Part shown: piece by piece, positions 16,949-25,393 of the stretch | Layout of the letters: each line of letters begins with the position of its first letter | Numbering within the stretch: the stretch's first letter is position 1 | NCBI GenBank assembly: GCA_024222295.1 | Contig: JAAEPF010000021.1 | Coordinates: forward strand, 1 to 64,000 | Reading direction: 5' to 3' | Length of the DNA: 64,000 bases | From: Actinomycetes bacterium | Lineage (GTDB): Bacteria; Actinomycetota; Acidimicrobiia; Acidimicrobiales; Microtrichaceae | Program-made: the position numbers and the translations under genes | Notes under the pieces: model-generated | What the model saw: only the letters and a program-made list of their open reading frames with translations | Told to the model about the DNA's origin: nothing | The model's database searches: none

Positions 16949-18631
16949 ATGCGACAACACCCGCTGCGCAACATGCTGATCGTGATGGGGCTGGCCGTGG
17001 GTCTGCTGATACTCACGATCGTGCTCGGGCGGTCTCCCACACTCGGCCTCGACCTGCAGGGCGGTGTCTCGGTCAACCTGCAACCGGTCGACGAGAGCGG
17101 TGCGGTGGTGGACGACATCCCCGACGAGCAGCTCGACGAGGCGATCGGCATCATCCGCAACCGTGTGGACGCGGTCGGCGTGACCGAGCCCGAGGTGAGC
17201 CGGCAGGGCAACACGATCACCGTGCAGCTGCCCGGTGCCTCCAACCAGCAGGACGTGATCGACCTCGTCGGCACCACCGCCCGGCTGCGATTCCGGCCGG
17301 TGCTCCAGGTGCTCGGCCCCGAGCTCGACGAGGAGCAGCGCTCCGAGGTCGAGGCCGAGGTGGAGCGCCTGCGCGGCGAGGCCGGCATGCCCGAGGGGGT
17401 AACGACCCGCCAAGTGGTCGAAGAGGAAGTGGCCGCGGCTACTGCGGCAGCCGAAGCGGATCCCGAGGCTGCTCCGCCCGAGGGTCCCCAGAACCAGTGG
17501 GGCGTTGACGTCAACAGCGAGAGCTTCCAGGGGCTCGTGCAGGCCGAGACGCTCCTCGAGTCGCAGGTGACGCCGCGCGAGGAGATCGAGCGGGACCAGG
17601 AGGTGACGCTGGCCGATGGCGAGGGCAACCTCTACCGCCTGGGTCCAACCTACAGCTCCGGTGACAACTGGCTGGAGGGCGAGGCCGTGGAGGACGCGAC
17701 CAGCGGACTCGACCCGCAGGGCCAATGGACTGTCACGCCCACCTTCCGGGAAGGCCCGGAAGGCATTGACCTGTTCAACCAGATCGCTGCGCTCTGCAAC
17801 GCCGGCGACCCCAGCACCTGCCCGGCCCAGCCGGGTGGCCTCGGACAGCTGGCGATCGTGCTTGATGGCGAGGTCCTCACTGCGCCGTCGATCCAGCAGC
17901 CATCGTTCTCGCGGGACCAGATCCAGATTTCCGGTGCATTCACCCAGGACAGTGCCCGTGATGTGGCCGTGGCGCTGCGCTACGGCTCCCTGCCACTCGA
18001 ACTCGTGCCCCAGCAGGCGGAGACGGTTTCGGCCACCCTCGGCGAGGGTGCACTCCGTGCCGGGATCATCTCGGGCCTGATCGGGCTCCTGGCGGTCTTC
18101 GTCTACCTCTTCGCCTACTACCGCATGCTGGCGCTCATCACCCTGGCGAGCCTCTCCACCTCGGCGATGCTTCTGTGGTCCGCGATGTCGTGGCTCGGTG
18201 CCACCGTCACCCTCGCGGGCGTGGTCGGACTCGTGGTGTCAATCGGTGTGGCAATCGACTCGAGCGTCGTGAGCTTCGAGGGCATCAAGGAAGACGTGCG
18301 CAAGGGCGCCACCGTGAGGTCCGTGGCGGAACGCTCCATGACCCGGTCGTACTCCACCATCGTGAAGGCCGACACCTCCTCGCTGATCGGCGCCGCCGTG
18401 CTGTACTGGCTGTCGATAGGCCCGGTGAGGGGCTTCGCCTTCTACCTCGGCGCCGCGACCCTGCTCGATCTCTTCTCGGCCTTCTTCGTCCTGCGACCCG
18501 GAGTGATGTCCCTGTCCCGCTCGGGTGCGGGCAAGGCCCCCGGTCGTCTGGGAGTCCCGATCGATGACCTGCCCGAAGAGACGCGCACCAAGGTTACCGG
18601 CGGTGCCGCAGCAGCGGAGGTGGGTGCGTGA
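16949..18631 (+). CDS. secD: Protein translocase subunit SecD
   Basis: Proton-driven partner of the Sec translocon that pulls exported proteins out on the outer face; 560 residues. An N-terminal helix is followed by TLGLDLQGGVSVNLQ, the large P1 domain (with IIRNRVDAVGVTEPEV), and five further helices with VGLVVSIGVAIDSSVVSFEGIKED and a C-terminal LRPGVMSL. Within the P1 domain (about residues 128-220) is an extra charged segment rich in Glu and Ala (EVEAEVERLRGEAG and following), absent from E. coli SecD; insertions here are common in actinobacteria. It overlaps secF by four bases, and the two proteins work as a heterodimer. Confidence 0.95.
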   Translation: MRQHPLRNMLIVMGLAVGLLILTIVLGRSPTLGLDLQGGVSVNLQPVDESGAVVDDIPDEQLDEAIGIIRNRVDAVGVTEPEVSRQGNTITVQLPGASNQQDVIDLVGTTARLRFRPVLQVLGPELDEEQRSEVEAEVERLRGEAGMPEGVTTRQVVEEEVAAATAAAEADPEAAPPEGPQNQWGVDVNSESFQGLVQAETLLESQVTPREEIERDQEVTLADGEGNLYRLGPTYSSGDNWLEGEAVEDATSGLDPQGQWTVTPTFREGPEGIDLFNQIAALCNAGDPSTCPAQPGGLGQLAIVLDGEVLTAPSIQQPSFSRDQIQISGAFTQDSARDVAVALRYGSLPLELVPQQAETVSATLGEGALRAGIISGLIGLLAVFVYLFAYYRMLALITLASLSTSAMLLWSAMSWLGATVTLAGVVGLVVSIGVAIDSSVVSFEGIKEDVRKGATVRSVAERSMTRSYSTIVKADTSSLIGAAVLYWLSIGPVRGFAFYLGAATLLDLFSAFFVLRPGVMSLSRSGAGKAPGRLGVPIDDLPEETRTKVTGGAAAAEVGA

Positions 18632-19842
18632 TGGGTGTCCTGAAGCGCATGTACCGCGGCAACAACGACTTCGACTTCCCGAAGTGGTTCCCCCGCGCGG
18701 GGCTCCTGTCAGCCCTGCTGTGCGTCGGGTCGATCATCACGATTGCGGTCCAGTGGGTCCCGCTGTCCATCGACTTCGAAGGCGGGTCGGTCTGGGAGGT
18801 GTCCTCGGACAGTTTCACCGCGGAGCAGGCGGAAGCGGTGATCACGGAAGCCGGCGGGGTCGAGGGCCGTACCGTCACCGTGGACAAGGTCCAGGCGGCC
18901 GAGACGGTCGACGGGGAGCGGACGCTGCGGATCTCGGGACGGGTCGAGATCGACCAGCCCGAGGAATCCGACGCAGAGGAGGTCGCCTCGGAACGTCGTG
19001 AGACCACCGTGGAGGTGGGTGCCGAGATCGCGGACTCGCTCGCTGAGGCGGCCGGTGTCGACGCCGAGGATGTGAGCGTCAACACGGTCGGCAAGACCTG
19101 GGGTGACGACATCACCCGTCAGGCGCTCGTGTCGCTGATCGTGTTCATGGTGTTGGTGACGCTCTACATCAGTTGGCGCCTCGAGTTCCGCATGGCCATC
19201 GCCGCTCTGGCCGCCGTGGTGCACGACATCCTGATCACCGTCGGTGTCTATTCACTGTTCCAGATCACCGTTACGCCGGCGACGGTGATCTCCTTCCTGA
19301 CGATCCTGGGCTTCTCGCTGTACGACACGATCGTGGTGTACGACCGGGTGCAGGACAATGCCGACCGGCTCGGGCGCACGGGGCGCTACACCTACACGGC
19401 GGTGATGCGGCGCTCGCTCAACCAGGTGCTGATGCGATCGATCAACACTTCGATCACGACCTTGTTGCCGATCATCTCCATGCTCGTCGTGGGCAACTTC
19501 ATGCTCGGCCAGAGCACGATCGGTGACTTCTCGCTGGCGTTGCTGATCGGTCTCATGCTCGGCACCTACTCGTCGCTGTTCGTGGCGTCGCCGATCACGG
19601 TGCTTCTCAAGGAGCGCGAGGGCCGCTGGCGGGAGATACGCACCCGGATCGAGAACCGGGGCCAGGACCCCTCCGACACCGCCTGGTACGGCCTCGGCAC
19701 CGAGCAGCGCGCGGCCTCCACGGCTGCGGTCACCGGTGCACCGAGCTCACCGCCGGCCGAGTCAGCGAAGCCGGCCACCGGCACCGGACTCACTCCGGGC
19801 GGCCATCCGCCCCGGCCGCGCAAGAAGAAGCGCCGCCGCTGA
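18628..19842 (+). CDS. secF: Protein translocase subunit SecF
   Basis: Second half of SecDF, 404 residues. Helix 1 is preceded by FDFPKWFPRAG and followed by the SIDFEGGSVWEV motif that corresponds to the SecD/SecF DxxGG motif; the periplasmic P4 domain is followed by five helices including RLEFRMAIAALAAVVHDILITVGVYSLFQ and GFSLYDTIVVYDRVQDN, the conserved proton-relay region. The C-terminal 75 residues are cytoplasmic, Pro/Ala-rich, ending in a strongly basic KKKRRR tail. Start is GTG at 18628 or ATG at 18631; both overlap the secD stop. Last gene of yajC-secD-secF. Confidence 0.94.
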   Translation: MMGVLKRMYRGNNDFDFPKWFPRAGLLSALLCVGSIITIAVQWVPLSIDFEGGSVWEVSSDSFTAEQAEAVITEAGGVEGRTVTVDKVQAAETVDGERTLRISGRVEIDQPEESDAEEVASERRETTVEVGAEIADSLAEAAGVDAEDVSVNTVGKTWGDDITRQALVSLIVFMVLVTLYISWRLEFRMAIAALAAVVHDILITVGVYSLFQITVTPATVISFLTILGFSLYDTIVVYDRVQDNADRLGRTGRYTYTAVMRRSLNQVLMRSINTSITTLLPIISMLVVGNFMLGQSTIGDFSLALLIGLMLGTYSSLFVASPITVLLKEREGRWREIRTRIENRGQDPSDTAWYGLGTEQRAASTAAVTGAPSSPPAESAKPATGTGLTPGGHPPRPRKKKRRR

Positions 19843-19890
19843 GCGCGCCGCTCGCGACCCGGTCGCTGCGGGGTGCTTGACGACCGCCGG

Positions 19891-19896
19891 TAGATT
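19891..19896 (+). promoter_or_regulatory. -10 element (TAGATT) upstream of the rel leader ORF
   Basis: TAGATT ends six bases before the ATG at 19903, which opens a 15-codon reading frame. No clear -35 box is visible at standard spacing. Confidence 0.5.
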
Positions 19897-19902
19897 GGTG
19901 GG

Positions 19903-19950
19903 ATGACGACCGGAGTTGCGACACAGCGGGGGCCACGTTGCCCACGATGA
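19903..19950 (+). CDS. Possible leaderless 15-residue leader peptide coupled to rel
   Basis: ATG at 19903 sits six bases after TAGATT, the spacing of a leaderless start in this window. The frame encodes MTTGVATQRGPRCPR and ends with a TGA that overlaps the ATG of rel (ATGA at 19947-19950). Translation of the peptide would deliver ribosomes to the rel start, so it could serve as a sensor or simply a launching platform. There is no protein-level evidence; an alternative is that the leader is untranslated and rel starts on its own. Confidence 0.4.
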   Translation: MTTGVATQRGPRCPR

Positions 19951-22151
19951 CGCGCGTGTTGCCGTGGCGGCGCCACACGGTTCCCCAGGCCATGGAGGTC
20001 AAGGGAATCGTCGAGGAGTACCGCAACCTGCACCCCAAGAAGCCCACCGAAGCGATCACTGCGGCCCACGAGCTCGCCGCCCGCTGGCACGAGGGGCAGT
20101 TGCGCCGCAGCGGCGAGCCGTATATCACCCACCCTCTCGCGGTGGCAGCGATCGTCGCCCGCTACGGGATGGACGACACCACCATTGCGGCGGCCCTGCT
20201 GCACGACGCCGTCGAGGACACCGGTCTCACCCTGCTGGAGGTCGAGGCACAGTTCGGTGTCGAGGTCGCCGAGATCGTCGACGGTGTCACGAAGCTCGAG
20301 CGGTTCGAGTTCGACTCCAAGGAAGCCCAGCAGGCGGCCACGATGCGCAAGATGCTCGTGGCGATGGCCAAGGACATCCGCGTCCTGGTGATCAAGCTCG
20401 CGGACCGGCTGCACAACATGCGCACGATCGCAGCGATGCCGACCGCCAAACAGACCCGCACGGCGCGCGAGACACTTGATGTGTACGCGCCCCTGGCGCA
20501 TCGGCTCGGCATGGCCGAGATGAAGCAGCAACTCGAAGACCTCTGCTTCGCTGCACTCAACCCACCGATGTTCGCCGAGATCGACCAGATGGTCGCCGAG
20601 CGCACACCGCAGCGCGAGGCGTTCATCGAGGAGGTGCTCGACGAGGTCCGCGACCGCCTCAAGCAGATGGGCATCAAGGCCGAGGTGACCGGTCGCCCGA
20701 AGCACCTCTGGTCCATCTACGAGAAGATGGTGCTCAAGGGGCGGGAGTTCGACGAGATCTTCGACCTCGTCGGCGTGCGCGTGGTCGTGGAGTCCACCAA
20801 GGACTGCTACGCGGCCCTGGGCACGATCCATTCGCTGTGGGCGCCCGTGGCCGGACGGTTCAAGGACTACATAGCGATGCCCAAGTTCAACCTCTACCAG
20901 TCGCTGCACACGACGGTGGTGGGGGTGAGTGGGCAGGTACTCGAGGTGCAGATCCGCACCCAGGAGATGCACAACCGCGCCGAGTGGGGGGTGGCGGCGC
21001 ACTTCTCCTACAAGGAAGGCCCTTCCGAGGACGTCGCCTGGCTCAACCGGATAGTCGACTGGCAACAGGAGATGACCGATCCGGGCGAGTTCATGGCCAA
21101 CCTGAAGATCGACCTCGAACAGGACGAGGTGTTCGTCTTCACCCCCAAGGGAGACGTGGTCACGCTCCCGGCGGGTGGCACGCCCGTCGACTTCGCCTAC
21201 GCAATCCACACCGAGGTCGGCCACCGTTGCATCGGTGCCCGCGTGGGCGGTCGCCTGGTGCCCCTCGACGAGAAGCTCCAGGTCGGCGACACCGTGGAGA
21301 TCTTCACATCGAAGGTGGCCGGTGCAGGTCCGAGCCAGGACTGGCTGACCTTCGTTGCCAGCCGGTCGGCCGCGGCGAAGATCCGCCAGTGGTTCAGTCG
21401 GGAGCGTCGCGAGGATGCTCTGGAGTCGGGCCGCGAGGAGTTGCTAAAGGAGCTGCGCAAGGCTGCGTTGCCGAGCCAGAAGATCATGTCGGGCGAACTG
21501 CTCGACGAAGTATCAGGCCAGCTCAAGTACACCGACGCCGACGCGATGCTCACAGCGATCGGCGAGGGTCATGTCTCGGCCGCCTCTGTTGCCCAGCGAG
21601 TGGCAAACCTGCTGCGCACCGCCGAGGACGACCGAGAGGACGTGGTGGCCAACCCGGTCATGTCACCGGGGCGGCGTCGCGGTCGCAAGGTCGGCGTGCA
21701 CGTGGAGGGCTTCGACGACATGCTCGTGCGCATCGCCCGCTGCTGCACCCCCGTACCCGGCGACGAGATCGTCGGCTTCATCACCCGTGGCAGGGGAGTG
21801 TCGGTGCACCGCACCGACTGCGCGAACGCCGTCTCGCTGAAGGAGGGCCAGGGCGAGCGGATGCTCAACGTCGACTGGGACTCCGACAGCACCGGCGACT
21901 TCCTGGCCCTGGTCGAGGTGCGTGCCCTCGACCGGCCGCGCCTGTTGCAGGAAGTCATCAGCGTGCTATCCGAACACCGGGTCAACATCGTGTCGAGCAC
22001 CAGCCACGCCGGCGGCGACCGGGTCGCCACCATGCGCTTCGAGTTCGAGCTCGGCGACTCGTCACACCTGGACACCCTGCTCAACACGCTTCGCACGATC
22101 GACAGCGTCTACGACGCCTACCGGGTGTTGCCCGGAGCCGCCAGCAGCTGA
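19947..22151 (+). CDS. rel: Bifunctional (p)ppGpp synthetase/hydrolase Rel
   Basis: Stringent-response enzyme of 734 residues. Domains in order: HD hydrolase with the catalytic HDAVED (about 86-91), synthetase with KHLWSIYEKM and RFKD at 304-307 followed by YIAMPKFNLYQSLHTTV, TGS with VFVFTPKGDVVTLPAG, and C-terminal zinc-finger and ACT domains (CCTPVPGDEIVGF, then LLQEVISVLSEHRVNIVSS). The RxKD form of the loop is the type found in bifunctional Rel enzymes rather than monofunctional RelA (ExDD). An intact HD motif supports hydrolase activity. I chose ATG at 19947, which overlaps the stop of a 15-codon upstream frame; TTG at 19938 would add three residues. It lies downstream of secF, as in mycobacteria. 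Confidence 0.95.
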   Translation: MTRVLPWRRHTVPQAMEVKGIVEEYRNLHPKKPTEAITAAHELAARWHEGQLRRSGEPYITHPLAVAAIVARYGMDDTTIAAALLHDAVEDTGLTLLEVEAQFGVEVAEIVDGVTKLERFEFDSKEAQQAATMRKMLVAMAKDIRVLVIKLADRLHNMRTIAAMPTAKQTRTARETLDVYAPLAHRLGMAEMKQQLEDLCFAALNPPMFAEIDQMVAERTPQREAFIEEVLDEVRDRLKQMGIKAEVTGRPKHLWSIYEKMVLKGREFDEIFDLVGVRVVVESTKDCYAALGTIHSLWAPVAGRFKDYIAMPKFNLYQSLHTTVVGVSGQVLEVQIRTQEMHNRAEWGVAAHFSYKEGPSEDVAWLNRIVDWQQEMTDPGEFMANLKIDLEQDEVFVFTPKGDVVTLPAGGTPVDFAYAIHTEVGHRCIGARVGGRLVPLDEKLQVGDTVEIFTSKVAGAGPSQDWLTFVASRSAAAKIRQWFSRERREDALESGREELLKELRKAALPSQKIMSGELLDEVSGQLKYTDADAMLTAIGEGHVSAASVAQRVANLLRTAEDDREDVVANPVMSPGRRRGRKVGVHVEGFDDMLVRIARCCTPVPGDEIVGFITRGRGVSVHRTDCANAVSLKEGQGERMLNVDWDSDSTGDFLALVEVRALDRPRLLQEVISVLSEHRVNIVSSTSHAGGDRVATMRFEFELGDSSHLDTLLNTLRTIDSVYDAYRVLPGAASS

Positions 22152-22154
22152 GCC

Positions 22155-23264
22155 TCAGGTTCGGGTGGCGACCTGACCGGTGTAGGTGAACCTGCTCTTG
22201 AGTCGTAGCCAGCGCGACTCCCACAGCCGCCAACTGATGGCGGCCAGCACGTAGGACAGTCCCAGCGTCACCGTGATGGCAAACGTTGCGTCGACGATTG
22301 GGATCCCAGTCGGCGTCATGTCCTTGACGGGCTGGGCGATCGGCATCGAGAACACGTAGATCGCATAGCAGTAGGCACCCAGTTTCAGCATGAACCTGCT
22401 GCCCAGCCACCGGGTGGGTCGCGCGGGTAGTGCGCCGGTGTAAGCGGCCACGACCCATGCGACGTAGCCAAGCTCGAGGGCCACGAGCGACCCGTACATG
22501 CCGTACGGGTACAGCGGCACGATCAGCAGCAACGGCACGGCCCACCAAAGCTTGGCTCCCCAGCGCATCAGACCGGCGGCCTTCTCGCGCAACTCAGGGT
22601 TGAGCAGCACGATTGCCGCCGCGGCGCCCAGCGCGAGGCCGTCCAGGCGGTTGAATGTGAAGTAGTACGCCATGTTCTTGCCCCACACCGTGTAGGAGAA
22701 CCCGCGCAACACGATGGAGAAGGCAGCGACGCCGAGCGCCACCGCCAGCATCCGCTCCGGACGCACACGGCGCACGATCACGGGCCAGCCCAGGTAGAAC
22801 TGCTCCTCGATGGACAGCGACCACAGGTGCGTGAGACCGGCGAAGGCGATGGTGCCCTCGAATGCCAGAAGGTTGTTGACCTGGTACAGCCAGCCCCACA
22901 GCTGGTTGTCCAGCAGGTTCTGCGCCTCGGGATACCCGACGGCCTCGTGGACGTCGAAGTGGATCGCCAACCAGGCGAAGAGCAGCGAGATCGCGAGGAA
23001 CGCGTAGTAGAGCGGGAAGATCCGCAATGACCGGCGGGCGTAGAACAGCCGGAAGTAGTCGGATCGCTTGCGCGTGCGCATCAGGATCGTCGTGATCAGG
23101 AAGCCCGAGAGCACGAAGAACAGGTCCACGCCGGTCTGGAGCATCAGGCCACCCGTGAACGCGGGAGCAGCGTGGTGCATCAGCACCATCAACACGGCCA
23201 CCCCGCGCAGCCCGTCGAGCAACTCGACCCGCGAGATGACGCCCCCATCGCCCCCAGACGCCAT
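22155..23264 (-). CDS. Acyltransferase 3 family membrane protein
   Basis: Integral membrane O-acyltransferase (OafA/YrhL type), 369 residues with about ten hydrophobic segments. The family opening is seen in ISRVELLDGLRGVAVLMVLMHHA, and further on TGVDLFFVLSGFLITTILM, FYARRSLRIFPLYY and HLWSLSIEEQFYLGWPVI are characteristic. Such proteins acylate cell-envelope polysaccharides or lipids; the substrate cannot be told from sequence, and there is no attached SGNH domain. ATG at 23264 was chosen because the family begins just after it and the longer frame is low-quality. The gene converges with rel, the two stops being three bases apart inside the palindrome CTGAGCCTCAG, and is divergent from the cupin gene. 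Confidence 0.88.
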   Translation of the reverse strand: MASGGDGGVISRVELLDGLRGVAVLMVLMHHAAPAFTGGLMLQTGVDLFFVLSGFLITTILMRTRKRSDYFRLFYARRSLRIFPLYYAFLAISLLFAWLAIHFDVHEAVGYPEAQNLLDNQLWGWLYQVNNLLAFEGTIAFAGLTHLWSLSIEEQFYLGWPVIVRRVRPERMLAVALGVAAFSIVLRGFSYTVWGKNMAYYFTFNRLDGLALGAAAAIVLLNPELREKAAGLMRWGAKLWWAVPLLLIVPLYPYGMYGSLVALELGYVAWVVAAYTGALPARPTRWLGSRFMLKLGAYCYAIYVFSMPIAQPVKDMTPTGIPIVDATFAITVTLGLSYVLAAISWRLWESRWLRLKSRFTYTGQVATRT

Positions 23265-23327
23265 ACACAGAGTCTGCGCCAGCCGCGGTGGGTGGTCAAA
23301 CCCCGGCCGTTCCTGCGCCGGTGCGGC

Positions 23328-23333
23328 TAGGTT
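23328..23333 (+). promoter_or_regulatory. -10 element (TAGGTT) of leaderless cupin promoter
   Basis: TAGGTT ends six bases before the ATG at 23340, in the 75-base gap between divergent genes. Confidence 0.55.
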
Positions 23334-23339
23334 CGGACA

Positions 23340-23720
23340 ATGGTTCTCGAGCCTGGCCCTCTCAGGGTGATCCGCAACGCCTTCAGCACGAAGGGCGAAG
23401 TCCTCGACGACATCCGCCGGCTGGACCTGTGGCCGACCACCTATGTGTCGGACCGCATGGAGGAGTTGCCCCTTCACTGGCACGGCTTCGACAACTGTGG
23501 CTACGTGCTCGAAGGGAGCAGCTACATCCTCGACGAGTCCGGTGAGCGTGTCCCGCTCGGTCCCGGCGACAAGCTGGAGATTCCCGCCGGTGCGGTGCAC
23601 GCCGAGGGGGAGGTGACCGAGCGAATGGTCTACCTGGTGGGTCTCCCGATGGCGGCCAACCTGTTCGACGTGCTCATAGAGCTCAATCCGCCGGAGACGA
23701 GCCCACTCGCCGGAACCTGA
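23340..23720 (+). CDS. Cupin domain protein
   Basis: Small single-domain protein of 126 residues with the two cupin motifs: PLHWHGFDNCGYVLEGSSYIL and GDKLEIPAGAVHAEGE. The first has H-W-H and the second the conserved His after PAG, so a metal site is plausible, though the motif-1 Glu is not at the standard spacing. No enzymatic role can be assigned; such proteins range from dioxygenases and isomerases to sensors. It is a single-gene unit between minus-strand genes on both sides. A short inverted repeat GGCCG/CGGCC at 23727-23741 follows the stop and spans the end of the converging enoyl-CoA hydratase gene. Confidence 0.8.
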   Translation: MVLEPGPLRVIRNAFSTKGEVLDDIRRLDLWPTTYVSDRMEELPLHWHGFDNCGYVLEGSSYILDESGERVPLGPGDKLEIPAGAVHAEGEVTERMVYLVGLPMAANLFDVLIELNPPETSPLAGT

Positions 23721-23732
23721 CGCCGGGGCCGT

Positions 23733-24527
23733 TCACCGGCCGCGGAACACAGGCTTGCGCTTCTGCATGAATGCCTGCATGCCTTCGATCAGGTCCTCGG
23801 TGCCGTTGCAGGCATTTACGGCCTCGCGCTCGATGTCGAGGGCCTCCTCCAGTGGAGCGTCACCCGCTCCGACGACGCAGCGCAGCACCCCGGCGACAGC
23901 GACCGGTGGGAGCGCCGCCAGTTCCTCGGCCAGGGCCCTGGCAGCGGACTTCAGTTCGTCCATTGGATGCACCTCGTGCACGAGGCCGATGTCGAGTGCC
24001 TGCATCCCGTCGATCTTGCGCACCCGCAGCATCATGTCGAGGGCGTTGGCGCGGCCCACGGTGCGCGTGAGGCGCGCGGTGCCGCCCCATGCGGGCACGG
24101 TGCCGAGGTCGAGCTCCGGCAGGCCGATGCGCGCTCCGTGATCAGCTGCGAGGCGGAAGTGGCAGGCAAGCGGCAGCTCGAGCCCGCCGCCCAGGCAGTA
24201 GCCGAAGAGCGTGGCGATGGAGGGCTTCTCCATCGACTCGATCATGCCGAGGACCCTTCGGCGTTGGTCGAGGATCTCGTCGAACGCGCCGTGCTCGTTG
24301 CCGGCGCTCACGAGCTGCTTGAGGTCCATGCCCACCGAGAAGTGCTCGTCGCCGGCAGCGGTGAACACGATCGCGCGCACCGATGGGTCGGTGGCGGCGC
24401 GGTTGACGGCCTCTTCGAGCGCGTTCATATAGGCGAACGTCATCCGGTTGCGCGGAGGATCGACGTTGGTGAGGGTCAGGACCCCACCGTCCTGTTCGAC
24501 CAGGAGAGCGTCATCATCTGAACTCAT
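23733..24527 (-). CDS. Enoyl-CoA hydratase/isomerase family protein
   Basis: Crotonase-fold enzyme, 264 residues. The oxyanion-hole region and both catalytic glutamates of the hydratases can be placed: Glu in YCLGGGLELPLACHFRLAADH and Glu in GLPELDLGTVPAWGGTARL. That supports true hydratase chemistry (water addition to enoyl-CoA) rather than only crotonase-like function. The C-terminus is the usual amphipathic helix with MQKRKPVFRGR, typical of the family (FxEKRxPxFxGR). Substrate unknown. The ATG at 24527 has TAGCTT ending six bases upstream, again a leaderless arrangement. It may serve in fatty-acid or amino-acid catabolism with the acyl-CoA dehydrogenase encoded at 13044. Confidence 0.9.
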   Translation of the reverse strand: MSSDDDALLVEQDGGVLTLTNVDPPRNRMTFAYMNALEEAVNRAATDPSVRAIVFTAAGDEHFSVGMDLKQLVSAGNEHGAFDEILDQRRRVLGMIESMEKPSIATLFGYCLGGGLELPLACHFRLAADHGARIGLPELDLGTVPAWGGTARLTRTVGRANALDMMLRVRKIDGMQALDIGLVHEVHPMDELKSAARALAEELAALPPVAVAGVLRCVVGAGDAPLEEALDIEREAVNACNGTEDLIEGMQAFMQKRKPVFRGR

Positions 24528-24533
24528 CCGCCG

Positions 24534-24539
24534 AAGCTA
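24534..24539 (-). promoter_or_regulatory. -10 element (TAGCTT, minus strand) of leaderless enoyl-CoA hydratase promoter
   Basis: On the minus strand TAGCTT ends six bases before the ATG at 24527. Confidence 0.55.
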
Positions 24540-24603
24540 CAACGCGGTCGCGCGTATTCGCGGTGCGCTCGAGTCGCCGTGCGCTGGAGCAGCCGCAGCG
24601 TGC

Positions 24604-25233
24604 TCAGCCAGCCGCGAGTCTCGTCAGTACGAAGGCAACCTCGTCCTCATAGCCATCGCGCGGGTGCACCACGGCGCTGGTGGAGTTGCCGAACTCGCTG
24701 TACCGAAGTGTCATCTCCTGACCCGAAACCTCTGCCGGGTCCGTGCGGTGCCATGGCAGGCTCAACGTGTCTAGCTCCGACCTCGTCGAACCCCAGCCCA
24801 CGAGGATGATCCTGTGTGTGGTTGCCACGACATAGCGGGGCCACCGGTTCCTCCCGCCCTCGACGACGCAGTCGACCTCTTCGCCCTCACAGAGCAGCGG
24901 CTGGATGCGGCGCCGTAGCCGCAACGGCAGCGCCGAGAACCCGCGCAAGGATCCTGGTGGCGCAATCATCGGCCCGGAGACCGCGGCCTCGACTTCGGAG
25001 GGGTCGACGGGCTCGCGGGGAGTTGCGTCGTGGTGGACGTCTTCGCCGAGGTCAGCAGTCGCTCCGAGCTCCGGCAACTCGCGTTCGTGCGGGCCGGTGT
25101 CGATGAGGCGCGTGGACGCGAGTGCGGCCGGGCTGGCCTGTTCGTCGGCCGGCGGGCGCTCGTTGAGAGCGCTCGCAAGGAACTCGAGCGCCCCTTCACC
25201 ATCGCTGGTGAGATCGATGATCTCGTCCTCCAT
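24604..25233 (-). CDS. Uncharacterised protein with a possible PH-like C-terminal domain
   Basis: A soluble protein of 209 residues. The N-terminal 100 residues are acidic and Pro/Ala-rich with no recognised motif. The C-terminal part (about 105-209) reads like a bacterial pleckstrin-homology-type fold: RRRIQPLLCEGEEVDCVVEG, then WPRYVVATTHRIILVGWGSTRSELDTLSLPW and a final amphipathic helix. I chose ATG at 25233; the frame stays open to an ATG at 25326, but the extra codons have a clearly lower G+C at third positions, and GACAAT, a near -10 element, ends seven bases before 25233. The gene is divergent from the large lipoprotein gene. Function unknown. Confidence 0.6.
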   Translation of the reverse strand: MEDEIIDLTSDGEGALEFLASALNERPPADEQASPAALASTRLIDTGPHERELPELGATADLGEDVHHDATPREPVDPSEVEAAVSGPMIAPPGSLRGFSALPLRLRRRIQPLLCEGEEVDCVVEGGRNRWPRYVVATTHRIILVGWGSTRSELDTLSLPWHRTDPAEVSGQEMTLRYSEFGNSTSAVVHPRDGYEDEVAFVLTRLAAG

Positions 25234-25354
25234 CGGGTCGATTGTCCGCTGCGTCACGGCCAACAGCCATGGGTAAATCACCCGACCCAAGGCCGCGATT
25301 CGAAGCGGATCCCTTGCGTGGGGCATTTTCGTCAACTACAAAGGTGCGATTGGC

Positions 25355-25371
25355 ACCCCTAGGCGAGGGGT
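25355..25371. promoter_or_regulatory. Inverted repeat upstream of the lipoprotein gene
   Basis: ACCCCT and AGGGGT flank five bases (AGGCG), extendable by three more base pairs including one G-U. It lies between two divergent genes and 23 bases before the ATG at 25394, so it may be a regulator binding site or a leader hairpin. Confidence 0.4.
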
Positions 25372-25393
25372 GTCCAACGAGGGGGATTAAGCG

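Noticed and set aside
19566-21224. Long minus-strand open frame (552 codons) opposite secF and rel
   Set aside because: It is the antisense shadow of two well-recognised genes; high G+C removes stop codons, and the translation shows no motif, only His/Asp/Leu-rich composition.
22148-22158. Palindrome CTGAGCCTCAG between rel and the acyltransferase gene as terminator
   Set aside because: It is only five base pairs around one base and is explained by the two facing TGA stop codons.
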